Below are positions 23,663-35,400 of a DNA stretch of 64,000 bases, one piece after another (within the stretch, counting starts at the first letter, position 1; each line of letters starts with the position of its first letter). The notes under the pieces were generated by a model. That model saw nothing but the letters and a program-made list of their open reading frames with translations, was not told the origin of the DNA and ran no database searches. The DNA lies in contig VDMD01000012.1 in NCBI GenBank assembly GCA_007026445.1, positions 124,001 to 188,000 on the forward strand, given 5' to 3'. The position numbers and the translations under genes were made by a program. Source of the stretch: Schizophyllum amplum. Taxonomy: Eukaryota; Basidiomycota; Agaricomycetes; Agaricales; Schizophyllaceae.

Positions 23663-23934
23663 GATGGATCGCTGCAGGAGGCGTCGGCTATTGCCGTGGT
23701 TGGCTCGCGCAGCAGTGACACATACCACTTCTTACTCCTCGTCAATTGTTCAAACTGGGCTTTACCTATGAGCAGCAGCTGCATAGTCTCCCAATCGTAC
23801 AGCAGCCGCACGTTACCATAACCAACACTCCTAAGAAGCAGCACTTGAGAAGCAGATATCTACGCTCTGCGCTATAAGACGGGAGCGAACCAGCCAAACA
23901 CGGGTCAACATCCGAGCCTTTGTTCTTTGCCATC

Positions 23935-26143
23935 ATGACAGAAAACCTCGATCGCGGTGGTGCAGAAGGTAGCTCTTTCCCTCCGCCGTCCATCATGTCT
24001 CTGGGACTCAGAACTCTCAGCGATTCAGGCTCTTCTTACTTCTCTGGCGCCGGAGGGCTCGAGTGATGCGCCGCGGCTGACACCCCAAGCTCTGGAACGC
24101 CTCACACAAAAGATGGAGGAGCTAGGACTGGGGGAGACAAATCAGGCTGGAGGTGAGGTGCGTCTCGCGATCGATGCGAGTATATCCAATTCTGAACACT
24201 GCATAGCTTGTTAACGAGGAGGGTCTGCCCATTGTAGACGTGACCGAGCCTGCGGGCGCGCCGATCGTTAGCGCGACGGGCGATTCACTCATCTCGGACG
24301 AGGACCCCCTTGTTCGATGGGATCTCCTGTCCTCATTTGAGCGCGAGCGCCGCGCCAGGGAGCGCGATCGCATCCTTGACATGCTCGAGGCGGAGGAGGT
24401 AGAGGAAGAGACGGAGCGTGAGGCGAGGGAGGAGGCGGAGCGCCGCGAGGAACGTGAGCGCCTGCGCAAGAAGCACAAGGGCGAACTGGACAAGATCAAG
24501 GGGATGCACAAGAAGATGGGCAAGGCGCTGTTGCGCGGTCTCGCAAACGACAGGGACGCGGGATCGGCGGATGCACCGACGCCGACATCGCCACCAACGG
24601 AAGTGACCAAGCCGAAGAAGAGCGTTGCGTTCGCGACGTCGAGCTCAACGACCGAGGATGATCCCGGTCGCAAGGAATGGGGCGACGTCGCGACTGGGCG
24701 GTTGCGCGCGAAGGCAGACAGCCTAGTGCATGCCATGACCCCTGCGGACCAGCCGACCATGAAGGCCACCGTAGTGGAACGCACCCCAAGCGGCGCGGCC
24801 CCACCGCCCTCCCTCCCCGAATACGAGCGTGACTCGGACGACGAGTCTGAGCCGCCAGGGTCGCCTATCGCGGTTGATTCCGATGAAGACCTCGCAGATG
24901 ATGACATGGATGAGGACGAGTTGGGAGAGACGGGTCTGGAGCCGGAAGAATTTGACCTGGACTATGCCACGCAGCAGCGAGAAATCGCACTCGAGTATCA
25001 TCGCAAACGGGCCACCATAGGGCAGGCGGCACTGGATGCGATGCGGTCGCATACGCATGACGAGCACGACGATGTAGTGAGTGTGCAAACGCAACCACTG
25101 CCGTCGTCATTAACCACCGGCAGGTACCCACTGATGATCCACCCGTCCAAATACCTTCTGCCAAGCCTGCCGTTTCTCGCTTCAAGGCCTCAAAAATGGC
25201 GTCCGCGTACAACACTGAGGCAGGCCCAACCCATCCATCACACTCCCACTCGCTTGACGCTTCCGTCGTTCCCGAGGCTACGACGCGCACGATCCAGGGC
25301 GCGATCCGGACAGGCAAGCTCGACGCAGATAACAAGCTTGTCAGTGGCCCGGACGACAGTGGCAGCGAGGACGAGAATGAGCTCGCGCGCGAGATGTTTG
25401 AGATGTTGAAAAAGGGGGAGCTTGTTAATATGGGTCCAGGAGAGGTGCAGCTGGTGTCACCACCGCAGTCTGCGGATGCGACGGCGTCTGCGCCGATACC
25501 ATCACCGGCGGCAGAGACGTCGACGCGGCAATCCCAATCCACGGGCAGTATCCCTGTCGGCGCAGACAAGTTGATGCCGCTGAACAAACCAAAACCAACG
25601 TCGCGGTTCAAGGTCGCAATGTCGCAGGCTGGAAGGGCTCCGCCAGCATCACCTCTCTCTGAGGCGGCGACTCCGATAAGCACGACTGGACGCTCGTCCC
25701 CCAAGATGCCTGTATCTCCGGCGGTCATGGAACGCAAGACGTACTCTGTGGTAGAACCTGGGTCGCCTGCCATCAATCCTCCAGTGCTGCCGCGTCTTGC
25801 CGCCGTACCTATAGAGTCGCGAACGTCGTCTGTCGGCTCGTCGGCGACGGTTGTGGGATCACCCGCGTTTTCGTCGATGATTGTCAACTCGGCATCGTTC
25901 CCTTCGATGTCTCCCACAGGCACGACGAACAAGGTGCCCAACACCAGCAGCGGGGCGCCTTATTCCATGGTTGTCGAGTCTCCCTCATTTCCTTCGCCGT
26001 CAGCACGGCAGCAAAGACGCCCCGAAAGGCCTCCCGATATCATGGCGACTGCAGTGAGGGAGTCGACAGGGACGGCGTACGAAACAGCAGATGCACCGTC
26101 GCCGTCGAAAAGAGTGTCACGATTTAAGGCGGAGCGTGGCTGA
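23935..26143 (+). CDS. Bud27/URI-like acidic protein (DUF3835-type), without an obvious prefoldin domain
   Basis: Hand splicing gives four exons: 23935-23968, 24012-24157, 24207-25076 and 25124-26143, about 690 residues. The N-terminus reads MTENLDRGGAEELSAIQAL. A Glu/Arg-rich coiled coil follows (RERDRILDMLEAEEVEEETE, EAERREERERLRKKHKGELD). Then come KKSVAFATSSSTTEDD...EWGDVATGRLRAK and a highly acidic stretch. Two short repeats of the type KPAVSRFKASKM and KRVSRFKAERG appear, the second at the very C-terminus, as in the Bud27/URI (RPB5-interacting, unconventional prefoldin) C-terminal region. The coiled-coil prefoldin domain that normally precedes this region is not visible. URI proteins help assemble RNA polymerases in the cytoplasm (family knowledge). 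Assignment rests on motif order only. Confidence 0.7.
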
Positions 26144-26805
26144 TTCATTCCTGGTCCTGTCGACGCTCGTACGTTAGAATTAAGAAAATCCAGATTAGAC
26201 TCCTGTTGATCATCATGTGACCGTGAGCATCGCGGACCGTAGAACACGTGCCTGACGGGAATCCAGTTTGAACCTGAACAGCGTTGTTCACAGCTCTACG
26301 CATCGCTGACAAGCTCTTAAGGTCACCATAGGAGACCAGGAGCTGCTCCTCTTCTTCTGTTATGGGGCCGAGACCCCCGGAGCCGTTCAACACGCGTACA
26401 GCGACTATCATGGCCAACGTACGCGACGCACTCCACGATCCTTATGGGCCTTAATTCAAGTACTGTGCCAAGTTTTATGCCGACGCATTCTATAAGCTCT
26501 TCGAATCCGACAACCAATACGTTGACAAGGTGCTATAACATAAACAGGGAGGCTACACGAACGCAGATAATCTTTACTGTCGCATGGCACGACTCGGTCA
26601 CGCCTTTCTCGACGCATGCTGGCAGTTTCTCACTGCTCTGCGGCGTGCGCTCCCTCGACGGCATACGTGCTCTGGCCAAAAAAAATGGGGACATGCCATT
26701 GCTACGACGGAGACGTCTCCAGGCCCACAGAATGGATACATCCGCAAGCAGCGTCCCCGCCCTCTCTCTACAGTGCATTGATGACCATCATCGATTTTAT
26801 GAACA
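26144..26805. other. no gene seen
   Basis: Spacer between the Bud27/URI-like gene and the MYND gene. Open frames exist at 26444-26917 and 26584-26781, but they have no motif or codon pattern that I would trust. It should contain a terminator and the MYND promoter. Confidence 0.3.
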
Positions 26806-28072
26806 ATGTCCTACGCAATGGCGTCCCGCGACTACAGGAACTCGCAGCAGCGTGCGGCCCGCGCAGAACGGAGAGGCAGGATTCTTCAGTGGCCACCTCA
26901 TGTGCGCACGTTACTAGGTACGAGCGCGGACGCGCCCATCCTGGCACTCACTCGCTGGATGGTCGCCTACCCGTCGCACAAGTACTTTTCCAAGTACTTC
27001 GACCTCCTCTCCGAAGTACTGCGCATATGCGGTCGCGCGGCTGCAACGACCATGTTTCGCTGTGTTCACATCCCCCGCGCGCTCGTGGACGAGATCGAAT
27101 GTACACTCGCAGAGCTGCCGGAGCCACCCACCATTGGCGCTTTGCAGCCTATCTTCGCTGTCCTACGCTGGTCTCGCCAAACGTATGCACACCCGGACGA
27201 GATGTCGACAGCATATTTTTACGGCGGCGAAAGCGAACGCTTGGTGGGACTTATCGACTCTCTGATTCGGCTCTACCCGCGGATCAGCCACATACCTGGG
27301 GCTGGGCGTATACGAGAGGACGTCCACAACCCTCGCACATTCATGCAGGACGGCGGGGTCGTGCACTCTTCTTTGGATCTGCCTTACGACACGGAGCGTT
27401 ACCACCACGACTTGCTGACGTGTTCAAGGGCGACGCGGGCGAGGAGAGTTGAGGAGAATGTGTATTATCGCACGTACGGCCTGATGATCGAACAAAGCAA
27501 CGTGGACTATTGCGGCTTCCCGCCTTGCAAGGCGACTTTCACCGGCGAGGGACGGCGTTTTCGGTACTGCGGCTCGTGCAAGCGTATTCCGTATTGCTCA
27601 GTCGAGTGCCAAAAGCAGCATGTATGTCCGAAGACACCTTGCACATCGTTGTAGCTGAACAAGCCTCCCAGTGGCGTTGGGAAAGAAGTGCACATAGGAC
27701 CCTCTGCAAAGACTTCTGCTACTTGCGCAACCAGTTTGAGCTGTCGTCACCTCGCGGCAGATACTGCGCGGATCGGGTCACCCACAACAAGGATGAAGTG
27801 CAAGCGTTATGTGTGGTGAAGCAGATCAACGTGGCTGTCATTCAGAGGATTGCTCAACATGACAAGGAATGCAAGCGCATATCCCGTGAAGTGTGTGGAG
27901 GTGCGCGCAGTAACCGCGGAAACGGACACAATACACTGACTTCGAACTTGCCCAGGGTCGGCGGATGCGACCAGTTATCTCAACCTACTGGCTTAGCCAT
28001 GAGTGGCACGCCCTGGTCATTGCATCAACGTTCAACCTGGAGGCCGAGTCTGCAAACCAGTATCTTGATTAA
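26806..28072 (+). CDS. MYND zinc-finger protein
   Basis: Three exons: 26806-27621, 27672-27890 and 27956-28072. The first 230 residues form a helical region without a recognised fold (RGRILQWPPHVRTLLGTSAD, YFSKYFDLLSEVLRICGRAA). The C-terminal zinc finger reads C-GFPPC-K then FRYCGSCKRIPYCSVECQKQH, continuing across the first intron into WRWERSAHRTLC. This supplies the C6HC ligands of a MYND domain, a protein-interaction module. The protein ends STYWLSHEWHALVIASTFNLEAESANQYLD. Agaricomycetes carry large families of such proteins with unknown roles. The gene converges on VPS54, with 175 bases between the stop codons. An upstream ATG or exon in 26144-26805 is possible but not supported. Confidence 0.8.
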
Positions 28073-28247
28073 GAGGACGGCTTCTACACAACCATTTCAA
28101 GAGACTTCAGCGCTAGCGCTCAGCAGAACTCAGGTGCATCTTTGATAATCTCTTATGCGAAGTTACAGAGCTGCGGTGGTATGAACGGCGGACCTTGTGA
28201 TCACAACGCCCAGAATGACAATGAAGAACTGCATGTATATTCCAAAT

Positions 28248-31200
28248 CTACCGCAAAGGCCCATCTACCGCCTCAGGCTCCTCCGAAAGCGGATGCTCCA
28301 CCTGCCTGAAGCCGGGTGCAAGCGATTCGCTCGACAGCGCACCCTCCCCATGCCCATCGGGCAGCGGCGAACCCGGTATTGGCGGTAATGGCGAACTCGG
28401 CACTGGCGGTAGCGGCGAGCCGGGCACCGGTGGCAACGGCGACATCGCCCTGGGACCAGGAGACGTTACCCGCGACGGCGGCTGTGAGCCAGACTGCCGC
28501 GGCTGGTACGGCAGTGGTTGTGGTGACGGGGTGCTCGAGCCCATGAGAGGGCTAAGTGGGCCCGGATGTGGTGAGGATGGCGGTAGCGGTGAGAGTGGAC
28601 CCTTGTCCGTAACGGTCGATGAGCGTGTGAGCAGGCCCTTCAATCGTGCGTTCGCTGTCGAGCTAAATGTGTTGATGGTGCTGCTTCGTGCAGGCGCGCC
28701 AAGTGGAGGTGCAGAGGAGGTCGGTTGCGATGTTGCCTGTGTGGCTGCCTGCGCTGATTGTTGTCGCGTGCGCTTCTCGGAGATGATGGTCTCCACCATA
28801 TTGCTGGATGGCGCGGGGACGTTCTTGATCGTCGATACTCGGTCATAGAAGTACTTTGCGTCTTTGACGAGCCTGCCGATATGTAAGACGCAGTCTCATA
28901 CCAGACGACGAAGTCGCACCTCTGCTTCGCGTGCTCATGTGGAAGGTCGATGGTGGTGAACTCCTCTGAAATGCGGTGGTTGATGGCGGCGAAGACCTGG
29001 GTCATGACCATCTGGGAGTGCATTCGCATAAGCGAAGATCTCACAGCCAACTTTCAGAGAGCTTACCTCGACTACAGGCAGTGCGAGGAACTTGGTCAAG
29101 ACCTTATGCAGCGTCATGGTCTCCTTGGTCATAAACGTCATGTACGCGTTGACGCCCTCTTCGCTAGTCGACTCCCAATCCACTGCCTATGATATCTGTC
29201 AGCCAGGTCCCAATGCCACCCGCCGAACATACCTGCAGGGCCTTCATATGCTGATTGATCCTGTCGCTCATGATCGCAATCAGCTTCATATGCACTTCAT
29301 GCTGGTGCTCTTGAAGATCCTTCACATCGTCAGTCCCCCATCGCTTCAACCAGCAGAAGCTCACTGACCCGCTTCATCTTATCGAACTCAATGAGCATGA
29401 CCGCCTGCTTGGGGTTCAGATGCCTCCGGAATGTCTCGCGCACATACGGAATGAGCGCAATCATCACACTCAGGCTCTGACTCGCCAACGCCAAATGCTT
29501 CGCCGTGATATTCTTCAGCCCCGCGCTGCGCATTGCGCCCGCGCCTAGCACGACCTGACATACGCGCGAGTTGAACGCCTTGAAGAATTCGATGACGCGC
29601 GACATCGCGTCCGTGGTCAGCAACGGCAGGTTCGCGATCACCTTGAGGTAGTCGGAGAGGAGCGGCACGGTGGACATGGTCGCGGTGACGACGTAGAGCG
29701 GCTGGGAGTCGACGTAGATCGCCCGCTTGTCTTTCGAGGCGCCAATCTGTTTGAGGGGAGGGGTAGTGATGGGGACGCCGGAGGGCATGGTCGACATGGA
29801 TGTGAGGGAGGGCATGGAGGCGGCGGTGTCGATGCCGTGAGGGTCGGCATCGGGTGAATCAGGTGATGGGGTGGGGCGCACAAATAGTGCAGGCGAGTCT
29901 TTGACAGCGCAGTCGACAATGATGTTGGCGGCGGTTTGGGCTTCCTCGCTGCAATCGTCGTCTTTCCAGATCTCGTCTTCGAGCAACTTCGCAGACTGAG
30001 AGACTCGATGTTGGTGGAACGCCTGTAGGAAGCCCTTCGCCTGAGGACCTGAACGTCAGCTCTCCATCGCGCGGGCGTCCGCTGAACTCACCTGAGATAC
30101 GATGGCACCGCGCAAGCTGACAATCATCCGGCCACAGACGACCTCGCACTTGACTACAAAGTTCCAGGTTTCGTTGAACAATTCGACGAACTCATCCAGC
30201 GACAGACCGATGTGCTGTTCCGTGCGACATGACAAAAGCCGAGCAGATAGCACATTCGCCGTCTCCGTGAATGTTGACAGCGTATCGGTCACTTCGGTTT
30301 GGACGTTGGATCGCGAGCTGTAAGGCGGATTTAAGCGAAGGGCAGATGACGAGGGAGCGAGTACTCACGCGTCGTCCTCGGCAAGACCACCGAGCACTTC
30401 AGTGATCAGCTTGCCCTGGTCTCGGACGCCTTCAGCGCCGCGCACAAGCGCAGTATATAATCGCTGCACGAGTCGCAGGAACTCAAGCTGAGGCATTTCT
30501 GATAGTCGTTTGAAGAGTCTAACGAAAGGGTCAAAGGCCTGTCTGATTATACGGGACGAGACACACTCGGTTTCATTCGACTTGGTATCAAAGTCACTAT
30601 CCGGGTATACAGAGCCTGCAGGTAAATGCTGATAGCAGTGAGTCCAGACCAGCAGCGAGGGATATGATATACGCACCTCCCGAGCGACGCTCTTCACGAC
30701 GCCGCCGACCTCCTCCCTCCATTTCGTGCCAACTGCATCTTTGACGCCCTTCGTCGTTTGCAAGGATCGTAACAGAGGCCGCAGTCGGTCTCGTAAGCGC
30801 TCGTCCCTCTGCGTGCGTAGATGTTCCTGCGTAGAATCCCTCTGTGATGGCGAGGACTCCATACGTTCCACGAGATCCGTACGCAGGACGCCGACCAGCT
30901 CTTTGGATAGCTTCTCCGCAATTTGTTGGGTCAAAGTGCGTAGATGAGTCGGCAGCTGCGAGAACGCATGGAGTTGTGACAGTGGTATGGAGGTGGTGGG
31001 GTGCGGGGCCGCGGTTGGTGGCGTTGTTGGCTGCTCATCCTCGTCTTCTTCTCGTGTTGGCGTCAAGTGCCCATTCCCGTTCAGTTTCCCGTTGAGCGTA
31101 GGTTGCTGACCGTCCCAGAGCTGCTGAAGCTCCGCCAGCACGGCGAGGGCTTCGGACCACATCCCATCGGCTACGAGACGGCGGCCGAGGGCGACGACGT

Positions 31201-32255
31201 CCAGCACACCCTTGACTCCGTCCACCTCGGTAATGACGTTCTCCAACCGCCCGAGCTTGATCTCAGCACGTGTGATCTCCAAGCCCTTCTTCGCGCCTTG
31301 GTCGACGCCCTTCAGCTGTGCGCGGAGCTCTTGTATTCGGGTGAGACATGATGTGGACGAGGAGTGTAGCGAGTGGAGGTTCGATAGTGCGGCAAAAAAC
31401 GAGGAGGACCGCACGGAGATCTCGTATGTGAGATGTTGCTCGACTGTATCTGCGTAGTGCGAGAACTTCTCGAGGAGCGGGAGGGAATGCGACAGAGACG
31501 TCGGGTCTACGTCTTCTCCTGTGCGTTGCTCAGTGACCTGATTCCACGTAGACGTGTCGCCCAGGTTGAACTCGCGCTCGAAGAAGACCGGGGGCACTGT
31601 ATCCAACAGGGGCATGGCCTTGGCTTTGCCCTTGGCCTTACTCGTCGGCGGCGGCAAGTCGCCCGATGCTGCGGCCATGTCGAAGTCGCTGTCCCCATGC
31701 TCGTCCGCCTCCGCTGCCAGTTCCCGCTTCGCGGACTCGAACTTCTCCCACTCGCCCCGGACGGCCTTGAGATAGGAGTCAAAGTCCTTGCGCCGGACGC
31801 GCGGGAGATCGGCCGGAGGTACAGATGGGAGGGAGGAGTGTGCCTTGGGAGGCGCCTGGCGCTTGTGGGGGTTGTTCAATACGGTAGAAATCGCTGTACA
31901 GAGGCCAGTGATGAATGAAGCAAGTGTCTGCAAGTGAGCGTCACGCACCATGGAAGCCGTGCTTGCTGCTACTCCACTCGGAGGGGATGGCCAGAGCTGA
32001 GCTGCTAGCATTGAGGTTCCACGCATGCGCAAAGCTGTGACCCGTAAGATCTGCGCGCCCTGCAGCCTCCGTCGCCCCAGAGACGCTCTCTGGCCCTAGT
32101 CGCGAGGAAATGACGCTGCCCGGGCCGCGACGCGATGCGGGATCGTATGTGAAGCGGAACGGGGCGCGCGCATGAGGGACTGGTGTCTGCTGCGTATCTT
32201 CTGCGTATGTGGGCGTCGACGCTCCTGACGGTGCCGGGGACGACGCGCGCGACAT
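28248..32255 (-). CDS. vps54: Vps54, GARP tethering complex subunit
   Basis: Start taken at 32255 (MSRASSPAPSGASTPTYAED). The exon ending SSSKHGFH is spliced to AISTVLNNPHKR. It is followed by PPADLPRVRRKDFDSYL, FFEREFNLGDTSTWN and a Vps51/Cog-like helical N-terminal region (YADTVEQHLTYEISVRSSSFF, LGRLENVITEVDGVKGVLDV). The middle part (near 29990-29370) contains RAIYVDSQPLYVVTATMSTV and NLPLLTTDAMSRVIEFFKAFNSRVCQVVLGAGAM, then AGLKNITAKHLALASQSL and RRHLNPKQAVMLIEFDKMKR, the Vps54 domain signature. The C-terminus (VDWESTSEEGVNAYMTFMTKE, LVKDAKYFYDRVS) is followed by an extra tail of about 150 residues rich in Pro and Ser. GARP captures endosome-derived vesicles at the trans-Golgi with SNAREs (family knowledge). 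Length is about 1,150-1,200 residues. Confidence 0.92.
28370..28450 (-). repeat. short tandem SPLPP(V/I)P(G/S) repeats in the Vps54 tail
   Basis: Read on the minus strand, the tail contains four consecutive units of the type SPLPPVPG, SPLPPVPS, SPLPPIPG, SPLPDGHG. At DNA level this is a near-perfect 24-base repeat (GGCGAACC/CGGTATTGGCGGTAATGGC pattern on the plus strand). Confidence 0.7.
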
Positions 32256-32494
32256 GCTCCCTCGCTTAGCAGGTGGGGTCGCCGGCGCTGATGGCGGCGG
32301 GGAACAAGCAATTGGTGGCGTCGTCCACGTGCGAATCGCCACGCAGAATATTGGACTTTCACCGCATTTGAGGAGAGTGTAAACCTGGTGTAAACCTTCC
32401 CGTCGCCTCAACTAGTGGTGAGCCGTATATGCTATAGCCCCATTCTACACAATACCCCATCTTATCTACATGCAATTAATATTCTAGCGCCACT
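32256..32494. promoter_or_regulatory. VPS54 upstream region
   Basis: About 240 bases lie between the synthetase stop codon and the chosen Vps54 start. They must hold the synthetase terminator and the VPS54 promoter. No specific element is evident. Confidence 0.35.
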
Positions 32495-35400
32495 TCACAT
32501 CTCTTCCACGGCCTCCCGGACCTCGCTCGCGAACAGGACAATGACCTTCTGGAGTTCTTCGGCGTCGAGAAGCGCCTCGTGACACCTCATCGCCAATCCA
32601 ATGCTGTCCGTCTCCGTATTCAGCACAACATCCACGAAGAAGCCGTGCTGTGAAACCGTCAACTCTATCCATCTTTAAACGCAGATCCCAACTCACCTCT
32701 GGCAGATACGACGTGTCGAGCAAGTCAACAGACGAATTCAGATCCCCAAAGGGCTCCACTGATATAAAGTCCGTCGGTGGGCCAACCTGTGAACATCCAC
32801 TTCGTCAGTCGAGGTCCACGTCTTGTACTATGAAAACACCCACCGACAGGCTTTCCAGCAGGCTCTGGCTTCCCTTCCTAATCGACCGGATCTTATCGCC
32901 GTGCCACAGCAGGTTAAGCCACACATTGAACAGCGCGCCCCGTCCCTCGCCCTTTGTCCACGCCACCACATCCCGCAGCCTTGCCTGCTCATGCAACGTC
33001 CGCCTCCCCATCTCCACCTGCACCTCCCGCGCCACATCCCGGATCGGCTTGTCGCCCCTACCCGTCAGGCGCATCGGCAGCACGTTCACTGTCGGCCCAC
33101 CGAGCACGTCGACACCCTCGACCGCAGCCGAGCGCCCGGTGTGGTACACGCCGACCACCGGCTGCTGGCTGCCCGACAGGCTGGCGATGACGCGGCCCCA
33201 GACGGCAAGCACCAGACCCTGGACGCTGATGCCGCCGGCCTGGCACTTCTCCTGGAGAGCGCTAACCGAGGCGACGACGCCCGACGCGCGCGCGAAGACC
33301 TGCTTGAGGCCCGCCTCTGGATGCTGAGACGGCAACAGGGTCGCGTCCGTCCCCACCGCCGTGCGCCACATGTCCTTGGCAGCGTTCTCGTCGGGGTTCT
33401 TGGACATGATGTGCTTGACGAGGCCTGAGAAGTCGGTAGCACTACGGCATTCCTCGCCACGGTATAGCGCACAGAGGTCAGCGACGATGAGGGGGACGGA
33501 CCACGCATCTATATCCGAGTTTAGCACGGCGATCCAGATAAAACGTCAACAATGCGTACCATAGGTCGCATGATGCAGCGACAAGAGTACCGCGCAGTCA
33601 TCTCCGACTTGGACCAGCTTAATGCGGGCGGGAGGACGGAACAGATTGGCAGGCGTGTCGTACTCGCGCTGCACGTAAGTCTTCACAACTTCCTTGAATT
33701 CGCCTTGCTCCTGGATAAACGACCAGTCGCTGGAGTCCGCAGTTTTCATGACGACCTGCACGGCGGCTGTCGGAGAGGTCGCCGCAAAGGCCGTCCGGAG
33801 AATGCTATGCCGCTTCTGCAACGCGCGCCATGCTGCTTCAAGTCGCGCAGGATCCGCGGAGCCGTTTACCTGGTAGGAGAACACAGGCTGGTAGAACGTT
33901 CCTCCAGATGCAAGCCACGCAGACAGGTGGTAGTCCTGGCCCTGTGATGTCCCTGTCAGCAGCCATTCAACATCCAGAATAACACCATGCTAACCGCCAG
34001 CGCCGGAAGCACATCCTCGACTTCATCGTCCGTTAGCCCGAGCTTCTTGAGCGCAGCCTCCCTGACATCCAGCTCGACCGACTCAGCATCTGCATTTTCC
34101 GTCACTCCGTCGAGGGCCTGCCCACGCTCCTCAAACACCGCACAGATCCCCATCACCGTCTCGCCTTGGAAGACGTCCGCAACCAGGATCGGCAGGCCTT
34201 CTTTCCTGCACCGCGCCGAGATCTGGATCGCCGCAACCGAGTCGAGCCCAAGCGCGTACAGCGGTGTCGTCAACCCGATGCGCTCGACGGAGATCTTCGA
34301 CACTTCCGCGAAGACGTCGCGCAGTATGCTTTCGTTCGCAGTGAACTCACGATCGACCTTCGGCGAGTCAGAATCGGCGCGCGGCTGTTGGCGCTCGCGA
34401 GGCGCTTCAAGGACAGCTTTCAACTCGGGAGGGCACGCCACGACGCAAGCATTGGGCTGTGTCACGATGTCAATGAGTGTATCCTTGAGGGATGCCAGCA
34501 TGTCCGCGAGTCCTTCCTGGGACAGGACACCGCTTTGGCAGCCGGCGCGTAGCTCGAGCTGGTGGCCATTGTGGATGACCTCGAGACTCAGGGGATACTG
34601 CAATAGGAAGTCAGTGGTCGAAATCAACAAAACATCCCATCTCCTGGTTACTGACCTGAGCAGACGTCGGGTCGTCAGATAATTCAAAAGGCTTCCAGAT
34701 GTGCGAACGGTCTTGCTTCTTCTCCCCGACTTGCTGGAAGACGAACAGTGTGTCGAAGAGCATCGCACCGCCCATATCATTCGCCAAGCGCCACTCCTTC
34801 TGGATCTTGCGAAGCGGGACATGCTGGTGAGGCTCACTCTGCACGTTCGCTTGCTGCTGAACTTGCGCTGCCTCGGCATTCGACCACGTCGGGTCGGCAA
34901 GTCGAAATCGGAAGGGGATTGTGCTGAGAGTTATAGTTAGTTCGAAGTTGCTGAACATGCATCATAACGTACTTAAACAGCGGCCCGCTGGCATGTAACG
35001 CATCCTCTAACTCGATCGCTCTGCCGGCAACAACTTGCCCGAACACGACGTCGGGTGACTTAGCCATCGTCGCTAGGACCTTGCCCCACCCAAGAAGCGC
35101 CACCGCTTGTACTGTGACGCCCATGTCCTTTATAGCCTGTAACGCGCCGCTGGGCAAGGTGAAAGGAAGCCGCGCAAGGTTCGTCCTGTTCTCTTGCGTA
35201 GGCATTCTAGGCAAAGGTGCTGGGAGGTATCCCGCGAGGTGCTTCGGCCAAAAGTTTGCCCTGTCCTTCGAGCTGTACATGATATAGGGCACAGCGCTGG
35301 CGAACTGCGGTCGCGACGAGGGCTCGAGACATTGATACCGCGTTGCGACATCACCGAGGATGTAGGGCAGCGATAACCCGTCGTACAGACTGGGGGATTA

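Noticed and set aside
24865..25944. 359-codon minus-strand frame
   Set aside because: It is the antisense of the Bud27/URI-like gene, whose spliced sense protein has family motifs. The antisense protein has none.
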